DNA of 24,325 nucleotides from an uncultured Collinsella sp. GTDB lineage: Bacteria > Actinomycetota > Coriobacteriia > Coriobacteriales > Coriobacteriaceae. Below the pieces are notes generated by a model that saw only the letters and a list, made by a program, of their open reading frames with translations, had not been told where the DNA came from and searched no databases. The stretch's first letter is position 1. Every line of letters starts with the position of its first letter. The DNA lies in contig UQHZ01000025.1 of NCBI GenBank assembly GCA_900541055.1, positions 1 through 24,325 of the forward strand, written 5' to 3'. Below are positions 14,211 to 20,870 of this stretch, in pieces. Both the position numbers and the translations under genes were made by a program.

Positions 14211-14251
14211 AAAACCACCACAAAGAGGACAGGCACCTTTGTGGTGGTTTT
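14211..14251 (+). repeat. Perfect 15-bp hairpin / REP-like element between hisB and hisH
   Basis: AAAACCACCACAAAG (14211-14225) and CTTTGTGGTGGTTTT (14237-14251) form an uninterrupted stem with loop AGGACAGGCAC. The right arm ends in T's, so it is terminator-shaped in both directions. The loop contains GGACAGGCACC, close to the GGCACCTGGGGAC and GGGGACAGTCC words of the repeat cluster at 24210-24271. That suggests a dispersed repeat, perhaps of the REP type. It lies 25 nt before the hisH start and could reduce downstream expression. Confidence 0.65.
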
Positions 14252-14276
14252 GGACGATGAGATAAGGGAGGGTCGC

Positions 14277-14978
14277 GTGGGCGAACCGAAGATCGTGGTG
14301 GTCGACTACCACAAGGGCAACTTGTCGAGCGTTGTGCGCGGGCTTGCGCGCGCCGGTGCCGCCGCCTGCACGTCGGACGATCCGGAGCAGATCCGCAATG
14401 CCGACGGCCTGGTCATCCCGGGCGTGGGCGCGTTCTATGACGCGATCGCCTTTATGCGTCGGAGCGGCGAGGAGGCGGCCGTGCTCGATGCCGTTGCCGC
14501 CGGAACTCCGCTGCTCGGCATCTGCCTGGGCCTTCAGCTGTTTTTTGAGCGCGGCAACGAGGGCGTGCCAGCGGACGAGGGTGCGGACGCGGACGACAGC
14601 GCTTCCGAGCAGGCTGGTGGTCCCTGGGTCGATGGCCTGGACATTATGCGCGGCTCGTGCACGCGCTTGGAGTCGAGCCGCCTGAAGGTGCCGCACGTGG
14701 GCTGGGACCAGGTGCACATGACGCCCGCCGGTGCGGCCGATCCGCTGCTTGCCGGTTTTGCCGAGGGCGCCAACATGTATTTCACCCACAGCTACGCGGT
14801 GGCCGACGACGCCGATGCCGCCGATGTGCTGGCGCGCACGCACTATACGCGGAGCTTCCCGTGCATCGTGCGCCATGGCAACGTGTGGGGCTGCCAGTTC
14901 CATCCCGAGAAATCCTCCGCGCTGGGCCAGCGCATCCTTAAGAACTTCGTTAACATCGTCGAGGAGGGTGGCCGATGA
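14277..14978 (+). CDS. hisH: Imidazole glycerol phosphate synthase, glutamine amidotransferase subunit
   Basis: This 233-residue class I glutaminase supplies ammonia to HisF. Cys83 in LLGICLGLQLFF and His209 and Glu211 in FHPEKS form the triad. The GTG start at 14277 is chosen because AAGGGAGGG (14264-14272) lies just before it and the protein then opens with the usual KIVVVDYHKGNL. An upstream in-frame GTG at 14241 falls inside the hairpin stem. The protein is longer than many HisH (about 200) because of an acidic insert after FFERGNEG (ADEGADADDSASEQAGG). The last 4 nt overlap hisA. Confidence 0.95.
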   Translation: MGEPKIVVVDYHKGNLSSVVRGLARAGAAACTSDDPEQIRNADGLVIPGVGAFYDAIAFMRRSGEEAAVLDAVAAGTPLLGICLGLQLFFERGNEGVPADEGADADDSASEQAGGPWVDGLDIMRGSCTRLESSRLKVPHVGWDQVHMTPAGAADPLLAGFAEGANMYFTHSYAVADDADAADVLARTHYTRSFPCIVRHGNVWGCQFHPEKSSALGQRILKNFVNIVEEGGR

Positions 14979-15739
14979 TCCTATTTCCCGCAATCGATCT
15001 GATCGGCGGCAAGGTCGTGCGCCTGGAGCGCGGCGACCGCAGCCGCTGCAAGGTATATTCCGACGACCCCGTGGCCGTTGCCCGCTCCTTTGCCGAGCAG
15101 GGCGCAAGCTGGGTGCACGTCGTCGATCTGTCCGCTGCCTTTGGCGAGGACGAGGACATGTGCGCTGCCAACTCAGCGGCGATTAAGGCCATCTGCGGCG
15201 TCGACGGTCTGTCCGTGGACGTGGGCGGCGGCGTCCGCTCGCTCGCGCGTATCGACGAGTTGGCCGGCTACGGTGCGCGCCGCATCGCGCTGGGCACCGT
15301 GCTGGTGACCGAGCCGGGTTTTGCCGAGGTGGCAGCCCAAGGCTTTGGCGAGCTGCTGGTGGCTGACATTGCCGCGCGCGACGGCCAGGTCAGGGTGAAC
15401 GGCTGGCGCGACGGCGCGGGCGTGGCGCTCGACGATGCCGTGGCGCAGCTTTCCGAGCTGGGCTTTAAGCATCTGGTGTATACCGACATCGCGCGCGATG
15501 GCATGCAGACGGGCATTGATGTGGCGGCGTATCGCCATGTGGCCGAGGTCGCGGGCTTTCCCGTCGTGGCTTCGGGCGGCATCTCGACGCTCGACGACAT
15601 CCGCGCACTGGCCGCGGTGGGTGAGGGCGCGATTGAAGGCGCCATCACCGGTCGTGCGCTCTACGAGGGCAACTTTACGCTGGTCCAGGCACTGGCCGCC
15701 GTCCGAGGGGAGAGTAGCCTATGCTTACCAAACGCGTGA
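14975..15739 (+). CDS. hisA: Phosphoribosylformimino-AICAR-P isomerase (HisA)
   Basis: This 254-residue beta/alpha-barrel enzyme isomerises ProFAR to PRFAR. The N-terminal FPAIDLIGGKVVRL has the catalytic Asp8, and LVADIAARDG contains the second Asp (131). GGGVRS, TDIARDGMQTG and ASGGIS are the phosphate-binding half-barrel loops. The start overlaps the hisH stop (ATGA), and the 3' end overlaps hisF by 19 nt. The last residues (ESSLCLPNA) are dictated by this overlap. The related PriA of high-GC Actinobacteria also carries TrpF activity. I cannot separate the two activities by eye, but a complete dedicated his operon favours HisA. Confidence 0.94.
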   Translation: MILFPAIDLIGGKVVRLERGDRSRCKVYSDDPVAVARSFAEQGASWVHVVDLSAAFGEDEDMCAANSAAIKAICGVDGLSVDVGGGVRSLARIDELAGYGARRIALGTVLVTEPGFAEVAAQGFGELLVADIAARDGQVRVNGWRDGAGVALDDAVAQLSELGFKHLVYTDIARDGMQTGIDVAAYRHVAEVAGFPVVASGGISTLDDIRALAAVGEGAIEGAITGRALYEGNFTLVQALAAVRGESSLCLPNA

Positions 15740-16503
15740 TTCCCTGCCTGGACGTCAAGGACGGCCGTGTGGTCAAGGGCGTCAACTTTGTGAGCTTGCG
15801 CGATGCGGGTGATCCGGTGGAGCTGGCGCGTGCCTACGACCGCGAGGGAGCGGACGAGGTCGTCTTCCTGGACATTACCGCCACGAGCGACAACCGTGCG
15901 ACGACTATCGAGATGGCGGCGCATGCGGCCGAGGAGCTCGCCATTCCCTATACCGTGGGCGGCGGCTTTCGCGACTTGGCGGGCATGCGGACCATGGTTG
16001 CCGCCGGCGCCGACAAGGTGTCGCTTAACTCTGCCGCTGTGCGCGACCCGTCGTTGATCAGCCAGGCTGCCGCGGCGTTTGGCAGCCAGGCCGTGGTCGT
16101 GGCGATCGATGCCAAGCGCGTCGGTTTGCCCGGAGAGCCGGGTGCCGATAGGTGGGAGGTCTTTACCGCAGGAGGTCGCAACGCTACGGGTATCGACGCG
16201 GTGGCGTGGGCCGAGGAGGCGGCTCGTCGTGGCGCCGGCGAAATCCTACTGACCAGCATGGATCGCGACGGCACCAAGGCCGGCTTTGATTTGGCGCTCA
16301 CCCGCGCCGTGGCGCGCGCGGTGCCGATTCCCGTCATCGCGAGCGGCGGCGTGGGCACACTCGAGCATTTTGCCGAGGGCGTGATCGAGGGCGAGGCCGA
16401 CGCCGTGCTGGCGGCGAGCGTCTTTCACTTTGGAACCTTCAGCATTCGCGAAGTCAAAGAGTATATGGCCTCTCAAGGTATTCCTGTGAGGCTGGACTTC
16501 TAA
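15721..16503 (+). CDS. hisF: Imidazole glycerol phosphate synthase, cyclase subunit
   Basis: This 260-residue barrel uses ammonia from HisH to make IGP and AICAR. It carries RVIPCLDVKDGRVVKGVNF with catalytic Asp11, VVVAIDAKR with Asp130, LLTSMDRDGTKAGFD and VIASGGVGT, all family hallmarks. The length is standard. Its start lies within the end of hisA. HisI starts 57 nt downstream. Confidence 0.97.
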   Translation: MLTKRVIPCLDVKDGRVVKGVNFVSLRDAGDPVELARAYDREGADEVVFLDITATSDNRATTIEMAAHAAEELAIPYTVGGGFRDLAGMRTMVAAGADKVSLNSAAVRDPSLISQAAAAFGSQAVVVAIDAKRVGLPGEPGADRWEVFTAGGRNATGIDAVAWAEEAARRGAGEILLTSMDRDGTKAGFDLALTRAVARAVPIPVIASGGVGTLEHFAEGVIEGEADAVLAASVFHFGTFSIREVKEYMASQGIPVRLDF

Positions 16504-16560
16504 TGCTGCGGCTTGCCCAGGCACCCGACCTTCCGGCGATGTTTAAATTGGGGAATTGAA

Positions 16561-16902
16561 ATGAGAGAAATTACTACTCCAGCGGATCTTAAATACGACG
16601 CCAAAGGATTGATTCCTTGTGTGGTTCAGCAGTATGACACTGGTGAGGTGCTTATGGTTGCTTGGATGAACGAGGAATCGGTGGGGCTGACGCTCAAGAC
16701 CGGCACCACGTGGTTTTGGAGCCGCAGCCGCCAGGAGCTCTGGAACAAGGGCGCGACGAGCGGCAACATGCAGGAGGTCAAGGAGCTCTGGGCCGACTGC
16801 GATAGCGATACGCTGCTGGTCAAGGTCGACTCGCCGGGTCCGGCCTGCCACACCGGCAACCGTACCTGCTTCTTTAAGCGCGTGGAAGGGGGAGTGCGAT
16901 GA
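16561..16902 (+). CDS. hisI: Phosphoribosyl-AMP cyclohydrolase
   Basis: This 113-residue enzyme opens the adenine ring of PR-AMP. The signature SRSRQELWNKGATSGNMQ is followed by the metal-binding WADCDSDTLLVKV and the Cys-rich PACHTGNRTCFF. It is a stand-alone cyclohydrolase, not fused to HisE as in enterobacteria. The ATG at 16561 is chosen with GGGGAATTG just upstream. An in-frame start at 16513 gives residues unlike the family. The first 100 or so bases are AT-richer, with codons such as AGA and CCA that are rare elsewhere here. The stop overlaps the next gene by 4 nt. Confidence 0.96.
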   Translation: MREITTPADLKYDAKGLIPCVVQQYDTGEVLMVAWMNEESVGLTLKTGTTWFWSRSRQELWNKGATSGNMQEVKELWADCDSDTLLVKVDSPGPACHTGNRTCFFKRVEGGVR

Positions 16903-17126
16903 AAGTCGTGACGCCGTTCGAGGTCGCCGACTGCAACACCGAGCTCCTCCGCGCGGGCGTGCCATGCCGCGTGCACCTGACTGATGCCTGCGGGGCGCAG
17001 TCGCTTTGGCTCGAGGCCGAGAAAGAAAGGCTCGATGAGGCCCATGCCGTCATCGTCGAGTTCTTTGAGAAAAAGGGCGCAAAGCCTCGGTTCGATGAGA
17101 CCGGTACCTACTTTACGCTGCAGTAA
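16899..17126 (+). CDS. Small conserved-looking protein of unknown function in the his operon
   Basis: This 75-residue protein starts with an ATGA overlap on the hisI stop and ends 15 nt before hisE, so it is coupled to both flanking pathway genes. Codon use is like that of its neighbours, supporting real coding. It contains VPCRVHLTDACGAQSLWLE (about residues 21-39) with three cysteines in the protein (12, 23 and 31), then a Glu/Lys-rich helix and a short C-terminal strand FDETGTYFTLQ. No signal peptide or membrane segment is seen. The TDAC segment recalls a small family that I remember being named after an RDAC motif, but I cannot verify this. A role in histidine synthesis is suggested only by position. 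Confidence 0.75.
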   Translation: MKVVTPFEVADCNTELLRAGVPCRVHLTDACGAQSLWLEAEKERLDEAHAVIVEFFEKKGAKPRFDETGTYFTLQ

Positions 17127-17141
17127 CGAGAGGAAATAACC

Positions 17142-17459
17142 ATGGGAGTCAGAACAGCTAACGTGCAGCCGGGAAATATCGGCGAGACGCTGACGGGACT
17201 GGCCGAGGTGATTCACGGCCGTCGCGACGCATCGCCGCAGGAGAGCTATACCGCCCGTCTGTTGACCGACGTCGAGGATGAGCTGCTCAAGAAGCTTGCC
17301 GAGGAGGCGAGCGAGGTGATCATGGCCTGCAAGGACAACGACCACGACCACATCCGCTACGAAGCTGGCGACCTGGTCTACCATCTGCTCGTAACGCTCG
17401 AACGCTACGGTATCACCCTCGACGAGCTGGCCGGCGAACTCAACGCCCGCCGCCACTAG
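17142..17459 (+). CDS. hisE: Phosphoribosyl-ATP pyrophosphatase
   Basis: This 105-residue enzyme is the second step of the pathway, hydrolysing PR-ATP to PR-AMP. The all-alpha MazG-like fold is visible as ARLLTDVEDELLKKLAEEASEVIMA, with the EExxE metal site, and YEAGDLVYHLLVTLERYG with the second acidic pair. GAGAGGAAATAACC precedes the ATG. It is the last gene of the rightward operon. Its stop codon is 2 nt from the end of the converging phosphatase gene, with no room for a separate terminator. Confidence 0.95.
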   Translation: MGVRTANVQPGNIGETLTGLAEVIHGRRDASPQESYTARLLTDVEDELLKKLAEEASEVIMACKDNDHDHIRYEAGDLVYHLLVTLERYGITLDELAGELNARRH

Positions 17460-17461
17460 TC

Positions 17462-18373
17462 TTAGGCGAGGGGCGTGAACTCCCATTCGCCGGTGGGGTG
17501 GGGGATGTCGAAGGTTCGATAACCGCAGTCATAGGCGTGGGCCTGGGCCTCGCGAATGTTCCAGCAGATGTCGCAGGCGCGGTGTGCGTCCGAGCCAAAA
17601 GTAATCGGCACCTCGGCGTGGGCGAAGCGACGCAAAAGGCCGGTCGCGGGGTAATAATCGTCGAGCCCCTTGCGCGGTGCGGCTGTCGAGACCTCAACGC
17701 GGCGACCCGTATCGTGGGCGCATTCGGCCATCTGCTCCCAAAACGGCGCCGGGTCAAAATCGGGCGCAAAGCCCTCCTTCGAAAAGCGCATGACCAGGTC
17801 GGGGTGGGCCATCACGTCAAAGTTAAGCGGGCTTTCGCAAGCACGGCACCAGTCGTCGACGTAGCGCTCCCACACGCCGCGTACACCCAGGTTTTCCCAA
17901 ACGTGCAGGTTGGTGTCGTCGTCGATCCAACCGCAGCGCGAATCGGGCGTATCGGGGCGAGCGACGCCCCCCGTTTCCGCCGTGCCCGCGGCGCCGGCCA
18001 TGATATCGCCCGGATCGCCAATCCAGTGCACACTGCCCAAGCGCACTATGGCACCCGCGGACCAGCGCTCAACTAAAGGCTCGCAACCTTTGTACCAGTC
18101 GCATTCAAAGCCATAGATAAGCTCGAGCTCCGGCGCGATCTGCGCGGCGAGCTTGCGGGCGTCCTCAAAGGCCAGACGATGTGCCGGCAGGTCGCCCTCG
18201 ACGACCTGCACCTCGCAGTTAGCATCCATGCTGGCAGGTAGGGTGAGGTGGTCGGTCGAGACTATAATGCGGCAGCCGGCGGCCGCGGCGGCGCGGATGT
18301 TCTCCTCAAACGAGGCATGGCCATCCGAAAACGAGGTATGGGTATGGCAATCGACCAGTGGGCAGGCGGACAT
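17462..18373 (-). CDS. hisK: Histidinol-phosphatase, PHP family (HisK type)
   Basis: This 303-residue metal-dependent phosphatase is expected to convert histidinol phosphate to histidinol. The N-terminal DCHTHTSFSDGH, the STDH motif (about residues 39-42), YGFECDWY, a mid-protein VMAHPDLVMRF and GSDAHR near the C-terminus are PHP metal sites. The length is somewhat above that of B. subtilis HisJ because of an Ala/Gly-rich loop (about residues 124-150). AAAGGAG lies before the start on the minus strand. It is the only phosphatase candidate for the pathway here, because HisB lacks that domain. It is transcribed towards the operon rather than within it, so it must be controlled separately. Other PHP phosphoesterases are the alternative. 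Confidence 0.85.
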   Translation of the reverse strand: MSACPLVDCHTHTSFSDGHASFEENIRAAAAAGCRIIVSTDHLTLPASMDANCEVQVVEGDLPAHRLAFEDARKLAAQIAPELELIYGFECDWYKGCEPLVERWSAGAIVRLGSVHWIGDPGDIMAGAAGTAETGGVARPDTPDSRCGWIDDDTNLHVWENLGVRGVWERYVDDWCRACESPLNFDVMAHPDLVMRFSKEGFAPDFDPAPFWEQMAECAHDTGRRVEVSTAAPRKGLDDYYPATGLLRRFAHAEVPITFGSDAHRACDICWNIREAQAHAYDCGYRTFDIPHPTGEWEFTPLA

Positions 18374-18712
18374 GGCGACTCCTTTGCGTCAAGCGAATTC
18401 GCTCCATTGTAATGGCGCGATCCCCGCTGCGATGAGCGCGCTGGGGGCCGAAATCGACTGAAAAGGACGGGTAGCGCATAAGGGCGAGCTCGCGACATCG
18501 GTCTTGCTCCAATACATGTACATCAGCCTCCAAAAGCTGCAAATAATGACATGTTTGGAGGCTGATGTACATGTTTAGCTGAGGCGGTGGGATGTCGCTT
18601 TCTTTCCGACAAGGAAAATCGCGCTCATCACGCGCCGTCACACTCGCACAGCTCGCGATGTGCTAGCGTTTGGGTGAATAAAACGAGCCCGTGCGGAAAG
18701 GATCCGGACCGT
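18374..18712. other. Divergent intergenic region
   Basis: This 339-nt stretch lies between the phosphatase start and the LarC-domain gene. On the minus strand, TACAAT at 18406-18411 may be the phosphatase -10. On the plus strand, TGCTAGCGT at 18661-18669 looks like an extended -10 for the next gene. In the middle is the 21-bp inverted repeat listed separately. I see no convincing coding region. Confidence 0.5.
18514..18574. repeat. Perfect 21-bp inverted repeat with 19-base loop
   Basis: Left arm 18514-18534 and right arm 18554-18574 are exact reverse complements. The arm begins ACATGTACATCAGCC and ends with CTCCAAA. The outer part includes the self-palindrome ACATGT. There is no T-tract on either side, so it is not an ordinary terminator. 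It may be an operator, a cruciform, or the remnant of a small mobile or REP-like repeat. Confidence 0.85.
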
Positions 18713-19198
18713 ATGCAACGTGGAAGTACATCTCCGCTGTCCCGCGAGACCGATGCGCCCGAGACCATCGTCAAGCTGGAGTGCGACATCGACGATGCGT
18801 CGCCCGAGGTGCTCGCCTACGCCGCTGACCGCCTGCGCGAGGCCGGCGCCCGCGAGGTGCACTGGCTGCCCCTCTACTGCAAAAAGGGCCGCCCCGGATG
18901 GCAGTTGCAGGTGATCTGCTCGCACGAGGATATCGAGCGCCTACAGACGATTATCTTTTTGGAGACCACGACCAACGCCGTTCGTTGCCAGGTGATGGAA
19001 CGCGTTTGCCTGCCGCGCCGATTCGAGCAGGTGACAACGCCTTGGGGCGAGGTGTCCGTTAAGGTGGCGACTCTGCCCGACGGCAGCGAGCGCGCGGCTC
19101 CCGAGTACGAGGATTGCGCCCGTCTTGCCCGCGAACATGACGTGCCGCTCCAACGCGTGATGCAGGCGGCTCAGAGCGCGGCGCTGCGATTCGAGTAA
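18713..19198 (+). CDS. Stand-alone LarC C-terminal domain (nickel-pincer cofactor insertion family)
   Basis: This 161-residue protein matches only the C-terminal half (LarC2) of LarC. LarC is the CTP-dependent cyclometallase that puts nickel into the lactate-racemase cofactor. Recognisable segments are LECDIDDASPEVLAYAADRL, the LYCKKGRPGWQLQVIC stretch, IIFLETTTNAVRCQVMERVCLPR and TPWGEVSVKVA. The N-terminal half is absent in all frames upstream. Upstream sequence is intergenic with repeats, so this is either a free-standing domain protein or a remnant. The ATG at 18713 has GGAAAGGA at 18695-18702. An earlier in-frame GTG at 18587 has no ribosome-binding site. In Lactobacillus plantarum, LarC1 and LarC2 are joined by frameshifting, which shows that split forms exist. 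Confidence 0.8.
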   Translation: MQRGSTSPLSRETDAPETIVKLECDIDDASPEVLAYAADRLREAGAREVHWLPLYCKKGRPGWQLQVICSHEDIERLQTIIFLETTTNAVRCQVMERVCLPRRFEQVTTPWGEVSVKVATLPDGSERAAPEYEDCARLAREHDVPLQRVMQAAQSAALRFE

Positions 19199-19270
19199 CA
19201 CGGTAGATGGGCTCCACATCCGCCGGGCCCCGTTTTCAGCCCCATCAACTCCGCTTCGAAAGGACTCCCC

Positions 19271-19819
19271 ATGAAATACCTCATCGCTTCCGACATCCAT
19301 GGCTCCGCATACTGGGCCGAGCGCCTCTGCACTGCCATCGAATCCGAACAGCCCGACCGCATTGTGCTGCTGGGCGACCTGCTCTACCACGGCCCGCGTA
19401 ACGACCTGCCGCGCGACTATGCCCCCAAGCGCGTGATTCCGCTGCTCAACGCCCTGGCCGACCGCATCATCGCGGTGCGCGGCAACTGCGACGCCGAGGT
19501 CGACCAGATGGTCCTCGACTTCCCCGTCATGGCCGACTACGCCACACTATTCGACGAGACCGGACGTGAACTGTTCCTGACGCACGGCCACGTCTTTGGC
19601 GCTGGCATGCATAACAGCGTTGACCACGCGCCCGCGCTGCCCGAGGGCTCCGCGCTCGTCTACGGCCATACGCACATCAAGGTTAACGAGGAAAGCGCCG
19701 CGCACCCGGGTCTGTGGCTCTTCAATCCCGGCAGCGTGAGCATTCCCAAGGACGGCACGCACAGCTACGGCATCTACGAGAACGGCGCGTTCCGCCATGT
19801 GATCCTGGAGGAGGACTAA
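19271..19819 (+). CDS. YfcE-like metallophosphodiesterase
   Basis: This 182-residue cytoplasmic phosphoesterase has the calcineurin-like fold. The metal-site motifs are in order: SDIHG (residues 7-11), GDLLYHGPRN, RGNCD, LTHGHVFG and YGHTH. FNPGSVSIPKDG near the C-terminus is the YfcE/MJ0936 family signature. AAAGGA lies 8 nt before the ATG. It is followed at 2 nt by mazG, so the two are cotranscribed. The natural substrate of the family is not settled, though E. coli YfcE hydrolyses phosphodiesters in vitro. Confidence 0.92.
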   Translation: MKYLIASDIHGSAYWAERLCTAIESEQPDRIVLLGDLLYHGPRNDLPRDYAPKRVIPLLNALADRIIAVRGNCDAEVDQMVLDFPVMADYATLFDETGRELFLTHGHVFGAGMHNSVDHAPALPEGSALVYGHTHIKVNEESAAHPGLWLFNPGSVSIPKDGTHSYGIYENGAFRHVILEED

Positions 19820-19821
19820 CC

Positions 19822-20682
19822 ATGGCCGAGCATATGGCTCAGCAAAATGACGAGGGTTCGCGCGATCTGTCCACGCTGGTCGACGCGTCGGCCGAGCTGC
19901 AGCATCTGGTGCAGACCATCTGGCGCCTGCGTCAGTCCGATGGCTGCCCGTGGGACCGCGAACAGACGCATCAGAGCATTGGCAAGAACATGATCGAGGA
20001 AGCCTACGAGGCGCTCGACTGCATCGAGGCCGATGATGCGGCGCACCTGCGCGAGGAGCTGGGCGACGTGCTCATGCAGGTAGTGTTGCATGCGCAGATC
20101 GCGGCGGACGCCGGCGAGTTTACGCTGGCCGACGTGGCGCGCGATATCGACGCCAAGCTCATTCGCCGTCATCCGCACGTGTTTGGTGATGCGGATGCCG
20201 ACAACTCCGACGAGGTGCTCAAGATTTGGGACGAGGTCAAGCTTGCCGAGAAGGCCGCCAAAGACCAGGCCGTGGCGGCAGGCGAGGCCGCGCCCGAGGG
20301 TCTGCTCGACGGCGTGCCTACGCACCTGCCGGCGCTGATGCAGGCTCAGAAGGTGTCGCGCAAGGCGGCTGCCGTGGGCTTTGAGTGGGAGACGGTCCAG
20401 GACGTGTGGGACGAGGTCGCCGAGGAGCGTGCCGAGTTTGAGGCCGAGGCTCCCGGCTCGCCCGAGCGCGAGATGGAGTTTGGCGACCTGCTCTTTGCCC
20501 TGGTCAACGTTGCGCGCAAGGAGGGAATCGACGCCGAGAGCGCCCTGCGTGCCAGCACGGCAAAGTTCCGCCGCCGCTGGGCCGCGATGGAGCGGATGGC
20601 GGCCGACGCCCACGTGGATCTGGCCGAGCTTTCGACCCACGGCCTCAATGACCTCTGGGATGCCGCAAAGGCAGAGGAGTAA
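19822..20682 (+). CDS. mazG: Nucleoside triphosphate pyrophosphohydrolase
   Basis: This 286-residue enzyme hydrolyses NTPs to NMPs and pyrophosphate and is a house-cleaning or stress function. There are two MazG domains. The first has LRQSDGCPWDREQTHQS, NMIEEAYEALD and REELGDVLMQVVLHA. The second has AVGFEWETVQDVWDEVAEE and MEFGDLLFALVN. The linker with DADADNSDEVLKIWDEVK is typical. The ATG at 19822 lies 2 nt after the yfcE-like gene. Longer in-frame starts would lie inside that gene. A strong terminator follows. Confidence 0.95.
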   Translation: MAEHMAQQNDEGSRDLSTLVDASAELQHLVQTIWRLRQSDGCPWDREQTHQSIGKNMIEEAYEALDCIEADDAAHLREELGDVLMQVVLHAQIAADAGEFTLADVARDIDAKLIRRHPHVFGDADADNSDEVLKIWDEVKLAEKAAKDQAVAAGEAAPEGLLDGVPTHLPALMQAQKVSRKAAAVGFEWETVQDVWDEVAEERAEFEAEAPGSPEREMEFGDLLFALVNVARKEGIDAESALRASTAKFRRRWAAMERMAADAHVDLAELSTHGLNDLWDAAKAEE

Positions 20683-20688
20683 GACTGC

Positions 20689-20732
20689 GGGAGCGACGGG
20701 ACGGGCTTGTCCCGTCGCTCCCATTATTTTTA
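20689..20732 (+). terminator. Intrinsic terminator after mazG
   Basis: GGGAGCGACGGGAC (20689-20702) pairs perfectly over 14 bp with GTCCCGTCGCTCCC (20709-20722) around a six-base loop, followed by ATTATTTTTA. It isolates eno from the upstream pair. Confidence 0.95.
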
Positions 20733-20739
20733 AAAAGAT

Positions 20740-20794
20740 TGTATCCCTTGGCTAACTTAGGGCATAATGCAAAAAGTGCGATAAGGCTAACTTA
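20740..20794 (+). promoter_or_regulatory. eno promoter with a repeated 10-bp element
   Basis: CATAAT (20763-20768) is a likely -10, with TTGTAT (20740-20745) 17 bp upstream as a -35. GGCTAACTTA occurs twice, at 20750-20759 and 20785-20794, one copy in the spacer and one just past the expected start point. Together they could form a regulator site around the promoter. Confidence 0.5.
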
Positions 20795-20870
20795 TGAACC
20801 TGCGCGCCGCTGTAGCGTGCAAGCCGTATCGCCAAGCATTCAACCCGTTTCCAAGTGAGAGGGAGACAAC

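Noticed and set aside
14241..14276. Upstream GTG start for HisH that would add 12 residues.
   Set aside because: It is buried in the stem of the 15-bp hairpin, while the GTG at 14277 has a strong ribosome-binding site and matches the family start.
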